NCBI GenBank assembly: GCA_041650175.1 | Contig: JBAZLS010000016.1 | Span: 1 to 22,160 of the forward strand | Length of the DNA stretch: 22,160 bases | Direction of reading: 5' to 3' | DNA from: Minisyncoccus sp041650175 | Lineage (GTDB): Bacteria > Patescibacteriota > Minisyncoccia > Minisyncoccales > Minisyncoccaceae | In this document: one piece after another, positions 7,612 to 14,431 of the stretch | How positions within the stretch are numbered: the stretch's first letter is position 1 | Layout of the letters: each line of letters opens with the position of its first letter | Program-made: the position numbers and the translations under genes | The notes under the pieces: model-generated | Databases searched by the model: none | What the model saw: only the letters and a program-made list of their open reading frames with translations | Told to the model about the DNA's origin: nothing

Positions 7612-8067
7612 ATGGAAGAGAAATACATAACTCAGGAAGGTCTTGATAGGCTTAAGAAAGAATTGGAAATACTCAAAAAAGATGAAAGAATAAAAGTAGC
7701 CGAGGAGCTTAAAACAGCTATTTCTTTCGGAGATTTATCAGAAAATGCTGCATATGATGATGCTAAAGAAAATCAAGCTCAATTAGAAGCAAGGATTCTC
7801 GAAGTAGAAAAACTTATCCATAATGCGAAAGTGATTAAGCATAATAAGAAAGGCTGGGTAGAAGTTGGATCAATGGTAACCTTGACTGACGGAAAGAGCG
7901 AAAATACCTATCAGATTGTCGGTGAAGAAGAAGCTAATCCGCTAGAAAATAGGCTTTCTTTCAAATCACCTTTAGGAATGGCCATGATTAATAAGCCAGA
8001 AGGTGCTAAAATAAAAATACAAACTCCAAAAGGAGCTATTGAATATAAGATTTTAAAAATTAATTAA
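7612..8067 (+). CDS. greA: Transcription elongation factor GreA
   Basis: Binds the RNA polymerase secondary channel and stimulates cleavage of backtracked RNA. The 151 aa are close to the usual ~158. The N-terminal coiled coil holds the signature YITQEGLDRLKKELEIL and the acidic tip motif GDLSENAAYDDAKE, whose Asp/Glu pair positions the catalytic Mg2+. The C-terminal FKBP-like domain contains EEANPLENRLSFKSPLG and ends in the typical PKGAIEYKIL. It is followed by lysS on the same strand, an arrangement also found in Firmicutes; only a repeat and no terminator separates them, so co-transcription is likely. Confidence 0.96.
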   Translation: MEEKYITQEGLDRLKKELEILKKDERIKVAEELKTAISFGDLSENAAYDDAKENQAQLEARILEVEKLIHNAKVIKHNKKGWVEVGSMVTLTDGKSENTYQIVGEEEANPLENRLSFKSPLGMAMINKPEGAKIKIQTPKGAIEYKILKIN

Positions 8068-8078
8068 TTCTTTTATTT

Positions 8079-8126
8079 GTCATTCCTGCTTGTTCGCCTA
8101 TGGAGGACGAAAGCAGGAATCTAATA
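8079..8126 (+). repeat. Interspersed hairpin repeat, family B copy 3
   Basis: GTCATTCCTGC...GCAGGAATCTAATAA with a perfect ATTCCTGC/GCAGGAAT outer stem and a middle of about 24 bases (TTGTTCGCCTATGGAGGACG) containing CCT-ATGG-AGG. It sits between greA and lysS and ends 16 bases before the lysS ATG. Confidence 0.85.
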
Positions 8127-8142
8127 AAACATTCACAAGTAA

Positions 8143-9606
8143 ATGTCTTTAACTGAAGATTCAATTAGAAATAATAGGATAGAAAAAGCAGCTGCCATAG
8201 TTTCAGCTGGACTTAATCCATATCCAATAGAATCAAAAAGAACCCATGAAATATCGGAAGTTATCGCTGATTTTGCAAATTTAGCAAGTAGCGAAAAAGA
8301 AGTTTCATTGGTGGGAAGGATAAGAACTCTAAGGGCTCATGGCGCTTTATCTTTTTTAGATTTTGAAGATGGAACAGGAAAATTGCAATGCCTAATTACG
8401 AAAGACAGAATTGGCGATGCAAGCTATCAGTTTTTTCTAGATAATTTTGAAGCAGGAGATTTCATAGAAATAAGAGGAACTTTATTTGAAACAAAGCGAG
8501 GAGAAAAAACTATTCAGGCAGCAGATTTCAAAATGCTCGGCAAGAGCTTAAGGCCTCTTCCAGAAAAATGGCATGGCTTAAAAGATGTAGAAGAAAGATA
8601 TAGGAAAAGATATTTAGACCTTTTATCATCTCCAGAAGTCAAGAATAAATTTATTATTCGTTCAAATTTTATTAAAGAGCTTCGGAATTTTTTAGACAGT
8701 AAAGGATTTTTAGAAGTAGAAACCCCCATACTTCAGCTTCAATATGGCGGAGCTAGAGCGAAGCCGTTCAAGACACATATTAATGCTTTTGACTTGGACG
8801 TTTTTATGAGGATATCTCCAGAGCTATATCTAAAAAGGCTTTTAATTGGAGGATATGAAAAAGTATATGAAATTGCAAAATGTTTCCGAAATGAAGGAGT
8901 GGATAAATTCCATAACCCCGATTTTACGATGGTAGAATTTTATTGGGCGTATGCAGACTATAAACAGTTGATGAAACTGACAGAGGATATGTTCCAATAC
9001 ATACTGACAAATGTAATGGGTACTACTGAAATAGAATATGGAGAACATGAGCTTAATTTTGAAGGAACCTGGGAAAGAATAGAATTTTTTGCTCTTCTTG
9101 AGCGTGACACCGGTATAAAGTATGAGGAAATAAATAAGGAAGCCCTTCGAAAAAGAGCAATCGAAATGAAAATCGATGTTCCAGCAGGTGCAGATAAAGC
9201 AAATATTGCTGACGAAATTTATAAAAAATATTGTCGGCCAAAGATTATCCAGCCAACATTTGTTATCCATCATCCTTACGGATTCCAGCCATTAGCTAAG
9301 TCTTTTGGCAAAGAAAAGCTTGCTAGTTTTGCCCTTGTAATTTCAGGAGCAGAAATTGTTAATGCTTTTTCAGAATTAAATGACCCTCAAGAACAGGAAA
9401 AAAGATTAAAAGAACAAGAAAAATTATTTAGTAGCGGGTTTGAAGAAGCTCAAAGATCAGATGAAGACTTTGTTGAAGCATTAGAATATGGAATGCCTCC
9501 AGCCGCAGGATTTGGAATGGGAATTGATAGGATTGTTTCTATGATTACCAATTCCAGCTCTCTTCGTGACGCAATATTATTCCCAATAATGAAACCAAAA
9601 GATTAA
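8143..9606 (+). CDS. lysS: Lysyl-tRNA synthetase, class II
   Basis: Charges tRNA-Lys. The 487 aa match the usual length. The N-terminal OB-fold anticodon-binding domain (~55-145) contains VSLVGRIRTLRAHGALSFLD. The class II catalytic core follows: motif 1 around FLDSKGFLEVETPIL, the AKPFKTHINAFDLDVFMRIS block with ELYLKRLLIGGYEKVYEI, motif 2 FRNEGVDKFHNPDFTMVEFY, and motif 3 GFGMGIDRIVSMITNSSSLR near the C-terminus. No Shine-Dalgarno motif precedes the ATG. A perfect-stem terminator begins at the stop codon. Confidence 0.97.
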   Translation: MSLTEDSIRNNRIEKAAAIVSAGLNPYPIESKRTHEISEVIADFANLASSEKEVSLVGRIRTLRAHGALSFLDFEDGTGKLQCLITKDRIGDASYQFFLDNFEAGDFIEIRGTLFETKRGEKTIQAADFKMLGKSLRPLPEKWHGLKDVEERYRKRYLDLLSSPEVKNKFIIRSNFIKELRNFLDSKGFLEVETPILQLQYGGARAKPFKTHINAFDLDVFMRISPELYLKRLLIGGYEKVYEIAKCFRNEGVDKFHNPDFTMVEFYWAYADYKQLMKLTEDMFQYILTNVMGTTEIEYGEHELNFEGTWERIEFFALLERDTGIKYEEINKEALRKRAIEMKIDVPAGADKANIADEIYKKYCRPKIIQPTFVIHHPYGFQPLAKSFGKEKLASFALVISGAEIVNAFSELNDPQEQEKRLKEQEKLFSSGFEEAQRSDEDFVEALEYGMPPAAGFGMGIDRIVSMITNSSSLRDAILFPIMKPKD

Positions 9607-9640
9607 AAGAAAAGACAGGCTTCCTGTCTTTTCTTTTTTT
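9605..9640 (+). terminator. Rho-independent terminator after lysS
   Basis: AAAAGAAAAGACAGG-CTT-CCTGTCTTTTCTTTT: a 15-bp perfect stem with a 3-base loop, then further T. The stem begins within the stop codon. Confidence 0.9.
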
Positions 9641-9650
9641 AACATTCCTC

Positions 9651-9696
9651 TGTCATTCCTGCTCGTCTGCCCTTGGAGGGCGAAACTGGAATCTAA
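9651..9696 (+). repeat. Interspersed hairpin repeat, family B copy 4
   Basis: TGTCATTCCTGC...GAAACTGGAATCTAA. ATTCC/GGAAT pair outside; the inner hairpin is GCCC-TTGGA-GGGC. The right arm is degraded (ACTGG instead of GCAGG). Confidence 0.78.
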
Positions 9697-9825
9697 AAGA
9701 AATTAATGACGTAGCTTTGGCTAAAAATGAGTCCTGTCCCAAGCTGATTTTAACGGAAACCAATACAAATAACTTAATAAAATATTTCCAGTTAATTTAT
9801 TAATCATAATAATTTAAATACTCTT

Positions 9826-10239
9826 ATGGAAAACAATAAAATATTCTCGTTTTATTCTATTCTTTATACTTTTCTTGCCATACTTTTAATAGCCATTCCT
9901 TTATTAATTTTTTTAACATCAATTTTAGCAAAGATAGGAATGACCGCAATTATAAGTTTTTTTGTTATTATGTCTATTGGATCTTTCTTTTTAATTGTTT
10001 GGATGTTTCTTTTTTATCTTGCAAATTTTATTTTATATATCAAAAAAGATTATCCTCATCGGACAGATAATTTATTCATAAATACATTTTCTAATTTGAT
10101 TATCGGAATAGTCCTTCTGAATAATGAATACTTATCTTTGCTAATGATTTTTCCAGCAATAAATATGTTATTTAATTTTAAATGTTTTTTATGTTGGATA
10201 GTAATTAAAACCGAAAAGAAAGAACTTGTTGAATATTAA
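9826..10239 (+). CDS. Small integral membrane protein, 137 aa
   Basis: Not recognised. About four hydrophobic segments are visible (residues ~10-33, ~37-70 probably as one long or two short helices, ~88-103, ~104-128), joined by a short basic loop YIKKDYPHRTDN (~72-83). The C-terminus KTEKKELVEY is charged. No family motif was found. No clear promoter precedes it; candidate -10 elements (CATAAT at 9805, TAAATA at 9815) lack good -35 partners. The gene is framed by the lysS terminator upstream and a long GC-rich hairpin starting five bases after its stop, so it is probably a lone transcription unit. Confidence 0.68.
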   Translation: MENNKIFSFYSILYTFLAILLIAIPLLIFLTSILAKIGMTAIISFFVIMSIGSFFLIVWMFLFYLANFILYIKKDYPHRTDNLFINTFSNLIIGIVLLNNEYLSLLMIFPAINMLFNFKCFLCWIVIKTEKKELVEY

Positions 10240-10244
10240 ACTAA

Positions 10245-10286
10245 AACTGGGAGGCTCAGCCTCGTCTGAGGCTGAGCCTCCCAGTT
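10245..10286. other. 19-bp perfect GC-rich hairpin with nested palindromes
   Basis: The left arm (10245-10263), starting AACTGGGAGG, pairs perfectly with the right arm (10268-10286) across the loop GTCT. Each arm also contains a self-complementary block (GAGGCTCAGCCTC on the left), so two small hairpins are an alternative fold. No T run follows, so it is not a standard terminator. The last two bases are the start of a TTGACA -35 element. Confidence 0.85.
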
Positions 10287-10313
10287 GACAAAAGATTTTC
10301 GATATTTTACGAT
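10285..10313 (+). promoter_or_regulatory. Promoter of the 10337 gene
   Basis: A perfect TTGACA (10285-10290), exactly 17 bases, then TACGAT (10308-10313). The start would be near 10320, giving a leader of about 17 nt without a Shine-Dalgarno motif. The -35 is fused to the end of the GC-rich hairpin. Confidence 0.6.
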
Positions 10314-10336
10314 AAAGCAAGAACTTTGGTGTTGTT

Positions 10337-10675
10337 ATGGATTATTTAGAAGATGATTTATTTAGGAAAGAATTATGGAAAAAACTGCAGGAATTGATTC
10401 AGAGAGACGCAGCATATTGTTTTTATCGTAAATTTGGAATACTTGACATTCTGGAAATAAAAGCAGATTCAATCTATGGAATTAATTTTCGGGAAGGAAA
10501 AGTTCCGGATGAAATTCTTGACCTTAAAAATCTTATATATCAAAAATTAAGTGTAGTTAAAGACAATGAAGAAATTTTTCTTGCCTATATTTTAGATATT
10601 TCTAAGGAATTAGAAGTTTTTTATGAATCAGCCTCAAAACCTGGGAGGAATCATTCATCTCAAAATTTAATGTAA
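10337..10675 (+). CDS. Hypothetical protein, 112 aa
   Basis: Not recognised. A soluble, acidic and probably mostly helical protein (MDYLEDDLFRKELWKKLQEL at the N-terminus, a likely helix near 80-100), without membrane segment or signal peptide. Its C-terminus (ASKPGRNHSSQN) looks disordered. It has its own TTGACA promoter and its own terminator, which supports it as a real single gene. The ATG at 10337 is the first in frame after the predicted start site. No function is proposed. Confidence 0.66.
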   Translation: MDYLEDDLFRKELWKKLQELIQRDAAYCFYRKFGILDILEIKADSIYGINFREGKVPDEILDLKNLIYQKLSVVKDNEEIFLAYILDISKELEVFYESASKPGRNHSSQNLM

Positions 10676-10705
10676 AAAATAGGGATTTTATAATCCCTTT
10701 TATTT
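10675..10705 (+). terminator. Rho-independent terminator
   Basis: AGGGATT (10681-10687), loop TTAT, AATCCCT (10692-10698), then TTTATTTTT; an A run precedes the stem. Confidence 0.8.
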
Positions 10706-10866
10706 TTAATCATTTTCAGATGAATATTTGATTTTTCTGTCTTTAATGATAATATGATTATAAAATTATGAAATGGCTTATTGGCTATAATTTAAAAATA
10801 TTAAAAGTAAGTTTTCAAGAATCCTGTTAAATCGGGAATATTTTGTTCCATTGAATAATTATTCTT

Positions 10867-10910
10867 TGTCATTGCAAAATGTACACAAGTGGCAACAAAG
10901 CAATCTATTA
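10867..10910 (+). repeat. Interspersed hairpin repeat, family A copy 5 (diverged)
   Basis: TTGTCATTGCAAAAT...AACAAAGCAATCTATTA. The outer ATTGC/GCAAT pairing is intact while the middle has lost clean pairing. It ends 17 bases before the serS ATG, next to the serS -10. It is the last copy seen; none occurs in the remaining 11 kb. Confidence 0.75.
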
Positions 10911-10911
10911 C

Positions 10912-10917
10912 TATAAA
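10912..10917 (+). promoter_or_regulatory. Probable serS -10 element
   Basis: TATAAA ten bases before the serS ATG, abutting the end of a family A repeat. No good -35 was found at 16-18 bases upstream. A leader of about 4 nt is implied. Confidence 0.4.
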
Positions 10918-10927
10918 TTAAGAAATT

Positions 10928-12196
10928 ATGATTGATATTAAATTTATTAGAGAAAATCCTGACAAAATCAAAGAAGCTTGTCAGAAAAAACATATTAATT
11001 TTGATTTAGCTCTTTTACTCAAATTAGATATTCGCAGAAGAGAGCTATTGCAGTCAATCGAAGAATTGAATGCTATCAAGAACCAAGCTAATAAAAGGAT
11101 TCAAGAAGCAAAGACACCAGAAGAAAGAACGACAATCATCTCGCAAATGAAAGAAGCTGATATAAACAACGATAAGGACAATGAAGAATTTAAAAAAGTT
11201 AACGAAGAGTATAATTCTTTAATGCTTTTAGTTCCAAATATTCCTGACGAAACCGTTCCAATTGGGAATTCAGATGAAGATAACGTTGAAGTAAGAAAAT
11301 GGGGTAAAATTAGAAAATTTGATTTTCCTATTAAGGATCATATCCAGATAGCAAAAGACCTTGATTTGGTTGATTTTGATAGAGGGACAAAAGTTGCTGG
11401 TTTTAGAGGATATTTTTTAAAAAAAGAGGCAATGCTTTTGAGTATGGCTATTTGGCAATATGCAACAGATATCCTTACTAAAAAAGGGTTTATTCCTGTT
11501 TGCGCTCCATCTCTTGTTAGTAAAGAAGCTATGACGGGCACTGGATATTTACCACAATCCAAAGATGAAGTTTACGAAACACACGATGGTATGTATTTGG
11601 CGGGAACTTCAGAAGTAGCAATGATGAGTTATCATAGTAATGAAATTCTCAAGGAAGAAGATTTACCAATAAAATATATGGGATTTTCTCCTTGCTTTAG
11701 AACAGAGATTGGCAGTTATGGAAAAGACACTCAAGGTATCTTGAGAGTTCATGAATTTATGAAAATAGAACAAATTGTTTTATGTAAGAATGATAAAGAA
11801 GAGACAATTAAGTTGCATGAAGAGATTACAAAAAACGCTGAAGAGATATTGCAGGGACTTGGATTACCATATCATGTCGTGCTTAATTGTTCTGGAGATT
11901 TGGGACTTGGCCAAGTCAAGAAATATGATATTGAATGTTGGATTCCATCTCAAGATAAATACCGAGAAACTCATTCTTCTTCATATTTTTTTGAATTTCA
12001 GACTAGAAGGCTTGGTATTCGTTACAAGACAAAAGAAGGAGAAATAAAATATTGTCATTCCTTAAATAATACAGGAATAGCCACTCCAAGAGTTTTGATT
12101 CCATTATTAGAAAATTGGCAACAAAAAGATGGAAGTATAAAAATTCCTAAGGCATTGCATAAGTATCTTCCATTTACAGAAATAAAGAGAAAATAA
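10928..12196 (+). CDS. serS: Seryl-tRNA synthetase
   Basis: Charges tRNA-Ser (and tRNA-Sec where present). At 422 aa it is the standard length. Residues 1-~110 are the antiparallel coiled-coil arm that grips the long variable arm of the tRNA (MIDIKFIRENPDKIKEACQK; LDIRRRELLQSIEELNAIKNQANK). The class II core carries GTSEVAMMSYHSNEIL, motif 2 FSPCFRTEIGSYGKDTQGIL with RVHEFMKIEQ after it, and motif 3 NNTGIATPRVLIPLLENWQ, the form with TP instead of the common AVGR. The start is the first ATG after the -10; no Shine-Dalgarno motif. A strong terminator follows. Confidence 0.97.
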   Translation: MIDIKFIRENPDKIKEACQKKHINFDLALLLKLDIRRRELLQSIEELNAIKNQANKRIQEAKTPEERTTIISQMKEADINNDKDNEEFKKVNEEYNSLMLLVPNIPDETVPIGNSDEDNVEVRKWGKIRKFDFPIKDHIQIAKDLDLVDFDRGTKVAGFRGYFLKKEAMLLSMAIWQYATDILTKKGFIPVCAPSLVSKEAMTGTGYLPQSKDEVYETHDGMYLAGTSEVAMMSYHSNEILKEEDLPIKYMGFSPCFRTEIGSYGKDTQGILRVHEFMKIEQIVLCKNDKEETIKLHEEITKNAEEILQGLGLPYHVVLNCSGDLGLGQVKKYDIECWIPSQDKYRETHSSSYFFEFQTRRLGIRYKTKEGEIKYCHSLNNTGIATPRVLIPLLENWQQKDGSIKIPKALHKYLPFTEIKRK

Positions 12197-12200
12197 ATTA

Positions 12201-12226
12201 AAAATCCGCGAAAGCGGATTTTGTAT
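12201..12226 (+). terminator. Rho-independent terminator after serS, overlapping the next -35
   Basis: AAAATCCGC-GAAA-GCGGATTTT (12201-12222): a 9-bp perfect stem with a GNRA tetraloop. Its T tract overlaps the TTGTAT used as the -35 of the pilin gene. Confidence 0.85.
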
Positions 12227-12248
12227 TTTAAATATTTCTTGATATAAT
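12221..12248 (+). promoter_or_regulatory. Promoter of the pilin-like gene, predicted leaderless
   Basis: TTGTAT (12221-12226), 16-base spacer, perfect TATAAT (12243-12248). The ATG at 12256 is seven bases after the -10, where transcription itself should begin. Confidence 0.72.
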
Positions 12249-12255
12249 ATTCATA

Positions 12256-13491
12256 ATGAGAAATTATAGAAAAAGTTTTACTCTAATTGAGCTTCTTGTC
12301 GTCATCGCAATTATCGGTATCCTTGCCGGTATTCTTATCGTCTCAATGTCAAATGCAACTAATTCTGCCAATGACGCAAAAAGAAAAGCAGACTTAAACC
12401 AGATTGTAAAATCTCTCTTGATTTACAATGCTTCTAATTCAACTTATCCAGTATCATCAACTTGCAATATTGGTTCTAATTGTTCTAGTGCAGTGAATAC
12501 AGCCTTGGGTGATTCTATTAATGCTAGGGATCCATCCGGAACTTATTATACCTATTATTCAGCAGACGGAACTAATTTTATCGTAAGCTCAGTAATGTCA
12601 AACGGACAAGTCTACGAATATGATTCAGCAAGTAGTCAATATTCAAATAGTTCTTGTGTCTCTGGAGGAGGATTAACTTGTACTTCATCAATTGATGGAT
12701 TGTATACGATTCATAAATATACCACTACTGTTGAATCGGTAACAGGAACAACTACATGGGTTGTTCCTACAGGAGTTACGGAGGTTGAGTATCTTATTGT
12801 TGCAGGAGGTGGAGGAGGAGGTCCAGATATGTCAGGCGGAGGTGGCGGAGCTGGAGGATTGTTAACAAACTATGGAGGAACAAAATTAGCAGCATCAGGT
12901 TCAATTTCCGTAACAGTTGGCGCTGGAGGTGCTAGAGGAACACAAACTCCCTATCATGGAGGATATAATGGTTCAAATTCTATATTTGGATCAATTATTG
13001 CAATTGGCGGCGGCGGTGGCGCAGCAAATGGATATGCAGGAAATGCAGGGGGGTCTGCAGGAGGATCACAACGTACTACTTCTAAAACTGCAGGAACTTC
13101 AGGGCAAGGAAATGCAGGTGGATCAGGAATTAATAGTCCATCATATTCAAGTGGTGGCGGCGGTGGCGCCGGTGGCGCCGGAGGGGATGGGACTGCTGTA
13201 GTTGGAGGATATTCTGGTGCTGGAGGAATTGGATTAGCAAATTCTATTACAGGACAATCCGTTATGTATGCAGGCGGCGGCGGAGGAGGTGGAGATACTT
13301 ATGGTAATAGAAATCATGCAGGTGCTGGAGGATCGGGAGTTGGTGGAGATGGATGTGAATCCTCAATTGCTGAAAATGGTACTCCAAATACTGGCTCAGG
13401 TGGCGGTGGCAGCGGTAGATATGGTAGCTCAGGAGAGACTGCAGGATCAGGAGGCTCTGGAATAGTAATTATTCGATACCTTACTCCATAG
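12256..13491 (+). CDS. Type IV pilin-like protein fused to a glycine-rich domain
   Basis: 411 aa. The N-terminus is a class III signal: basic MRNYRKS, then FTLIELLVVIAIIGILAG, with Glu at position 5 after the predicted cut (Ser7/Phe8). The residue before the cut is Ser, not the usual Gly. A pilin-type helix and a Cys-containing globular part follow (~30-160; Cys in STCNIGSNCSS and SSCVSGGGLTC). From ~165 to the end is a polyglycine domain: TTWVVPTGVTEVEYLIVAGG opens it, many runs of 4-7 Gly follow, and GSGGSGIVIIRYLTP closes it, as in glycine-rich domains of phage and bacterial surface proteins. It is probably assembled or anchored by the type IV pilus/secretion machinery and displayed on the surface; an adhesin role is inferred. 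No other pilus gene is in the window. Stop TAG. Confidence 0.85.
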   Translation: MRNYRKSFTLIELLVVIAIIGILAGILIVSMSNATNSANDAKRKADLNQIVKSLLIYNASNSTYPVSSTCNIGSNCSSAVNTALGDSINARDPSGTYYTYYSADGTNFIVSSVMSNGQVYEYDSASSQYSNSSCVSGGGLTCTSSIDGLYTIHKYTTTVESVTGTTTWVVPTGVTEVEYLIVAGGGGGGPDMSGGGGGAGGLLTNYGGTKLAASGSISVTVGAGGARGTQTPYHGGYNGSNSIFGSIIAIGGGGGAANGYAGNAGGSAGGSQRTTSKTAGTSGQGNAGGSGINSPSYSSGGGGGAGGAGGDGTAVVGGYSGAGGIGLANSITGQSVMYAGGGGGGGDTYGNRNHAGAGGSGVGGDGCESSIAENGTPNTGSGGGGSGRYGSSGETAGSGGSGIVIIRYLTP

Positions 13492-13567
13492 TATCTAAAA
13501 ATAAAACAAAAATAGACAAAATTTAGAATAATAATTATTAGATACTTAATATCATATTTATTCCAGT

Positions 13568-13594
13568 AAAAAGCCCATTTCAATGTGGCTTTTT
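13568..13594 (+). terminator. Rho-independent terminator after the pilin-like gene
   Basis: AAAAAGCC-CAT-TTCA-ATG-T-GGCTTTTT (13568-13594), 8-bp outer stem with a T-rich 3' arm. Confidence 0.75.
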
Positions 13595-13608
13595 AGTTAT
13601 TAAAAGTT

Positions 13609-13637
13609 TTGCTTTTTATCAGTTTTTGCTTTAATAT
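13609..13637 (+). promoter_or_regulatory. Promoter of the envelope operon, predicted near-leaderless
   Basis: TTGCTT (13609-13614), 17-base spacer, TAATAT (13632-13637). The ATG at 13646 is eight bases past the -10. Confidence 0.55.
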
Positions 13638-13645
13638 ATGTATAT

Positions 13646-14431
13646 ATGTCAGAAGTATCAGAAAAAACAATCAATATTAATGGATTCGAAACAAAATATA
13701 GAATAATCAAAGGTTCAGAGAAAAAAGGAACGCTAATAATTTTTCATGGCTGGGGAGGGACATCTTTTTCATGGCTAAATGTAGCTTTGATATTAGCTGA
13801 TAATGGTTTCGAAGTGATTACTATGGATATTCCTGGATTTGGAGAAACACCTCCTCCTGATACAGTTTGGGGGACAGATGAATATGTAGAATTTCTATAT
13901 GATTTTTGCAAAAAAATAGATTTAGGAAAATTTTATTTATTAGGCCATTCTTTCGGAGGTGCACTTGCTTTAAAATTTGCCAATAAATATAAAAACGAAG
14001 TAAAAAAATTAATTCTTTGCGATGCCGCCGTTGTTAGAAAAGAAAGATTAAGTCTCAGGCAAAAAACTGCTAAGTTCTTATCAAAAACTGGATCAAAAAT
14101 AGTTTCAAAAACACCTTTTTATCCTTTATTTGAAAGAATAGCGTATAAATTAGCTGGAACCTACGATTATTATCGGGCAAATCCAATAATGAGGGATATT
14201 TTCAAAAAAATAATTATTGATGATATGTCAGCCTTAGCCGAAAGTTTAGAACAGTCAAGCCTCATTTTATGGGGACAATTAGACCAAGCAACACCATTGG
14301 AAGATGCTTTTATTCTAAACGATTTAATAAGAAGTTCAACACTTGAAATTATTAACGGTTCTGGCCATAACCCTCATCGCACTCACGCAGAAGAAACAGC
14401 AAAAATAATTATCAATTACCTAAACAAATAA
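13646..14431 (+). CDS. Alpha/beta-fold hydrolase
   Basis: 261-aa single-domain hydrolase. The oxyanion region is IFHGWGGTSFSW; the nucleophile elbow is GHSFGG with Ser102; the acid is Asp213 in WGQLDQATP; the base is His241 in GSGHNPHR. The full Ser-Asp-His triad is therefore present, with a small cap domain (~130-195). There is no signal peptide, so it is cytoplasmic. Its substrate cannot be read from sequence. Its TAA stop shares a base with the ATG of the MurF-like gene, so the two are translationally coupled and probably act on the same pathway, perhaps trimming or editing an ester or amide in an envelope precursor (inference). Confidence 0.88.
   Translation: MSEVSEKTININGFETKYRIIKGSEKKGTLIIFHGWGGTSFSWLNVALILADNGFEVITMDIPGFGETPPPDTVWGTDEYVEFLYDFCKKIDLGKFYLLGHSFGGALALKFANKYKNEVKKLILCDAAVVRKERLSLRQKTAKFLSKTGSKIVSKTPFYPLFERIAYKLAGTYDYYRANPIMRDIFKKIIIDDMSALAESLEQSSLILWGQLDQATPLEDAFILNDLIRSSTLEIINGSGHNPHRTHAEETAKIIINYLNK

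Noticed and set aside
10245..10286. GC-rich hairpin as an ordinary Rho-independent terminator
   Set aside because: No T run follows on either side, unlike the other terminators in the window.
10768..10830. Possible 20-codon leader peptide upstream of serS
   Set aside because: No coding signal, no clear promoter and no attenuator-like structure or Ser codon run; a chance ATG is enough.
229..10910. Hairpin repeats as a CRISPR array
   Set aside because: Copies are dispersed, diverged and not separated by regular spacers, and no cas gene is present.
12256..13491. TGA=Gly recoding (genetic code 25)
   Set aside because: A protein with over 100 glycine codons uses only GGN, and no gene has in-frame TGA.
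12917..13583. Open frames in other phases of the glycine-rich region on both strands
   Set aside because: They result from the GGN-rich composition; the pilin frame is continuous with a proper signal and promoter.
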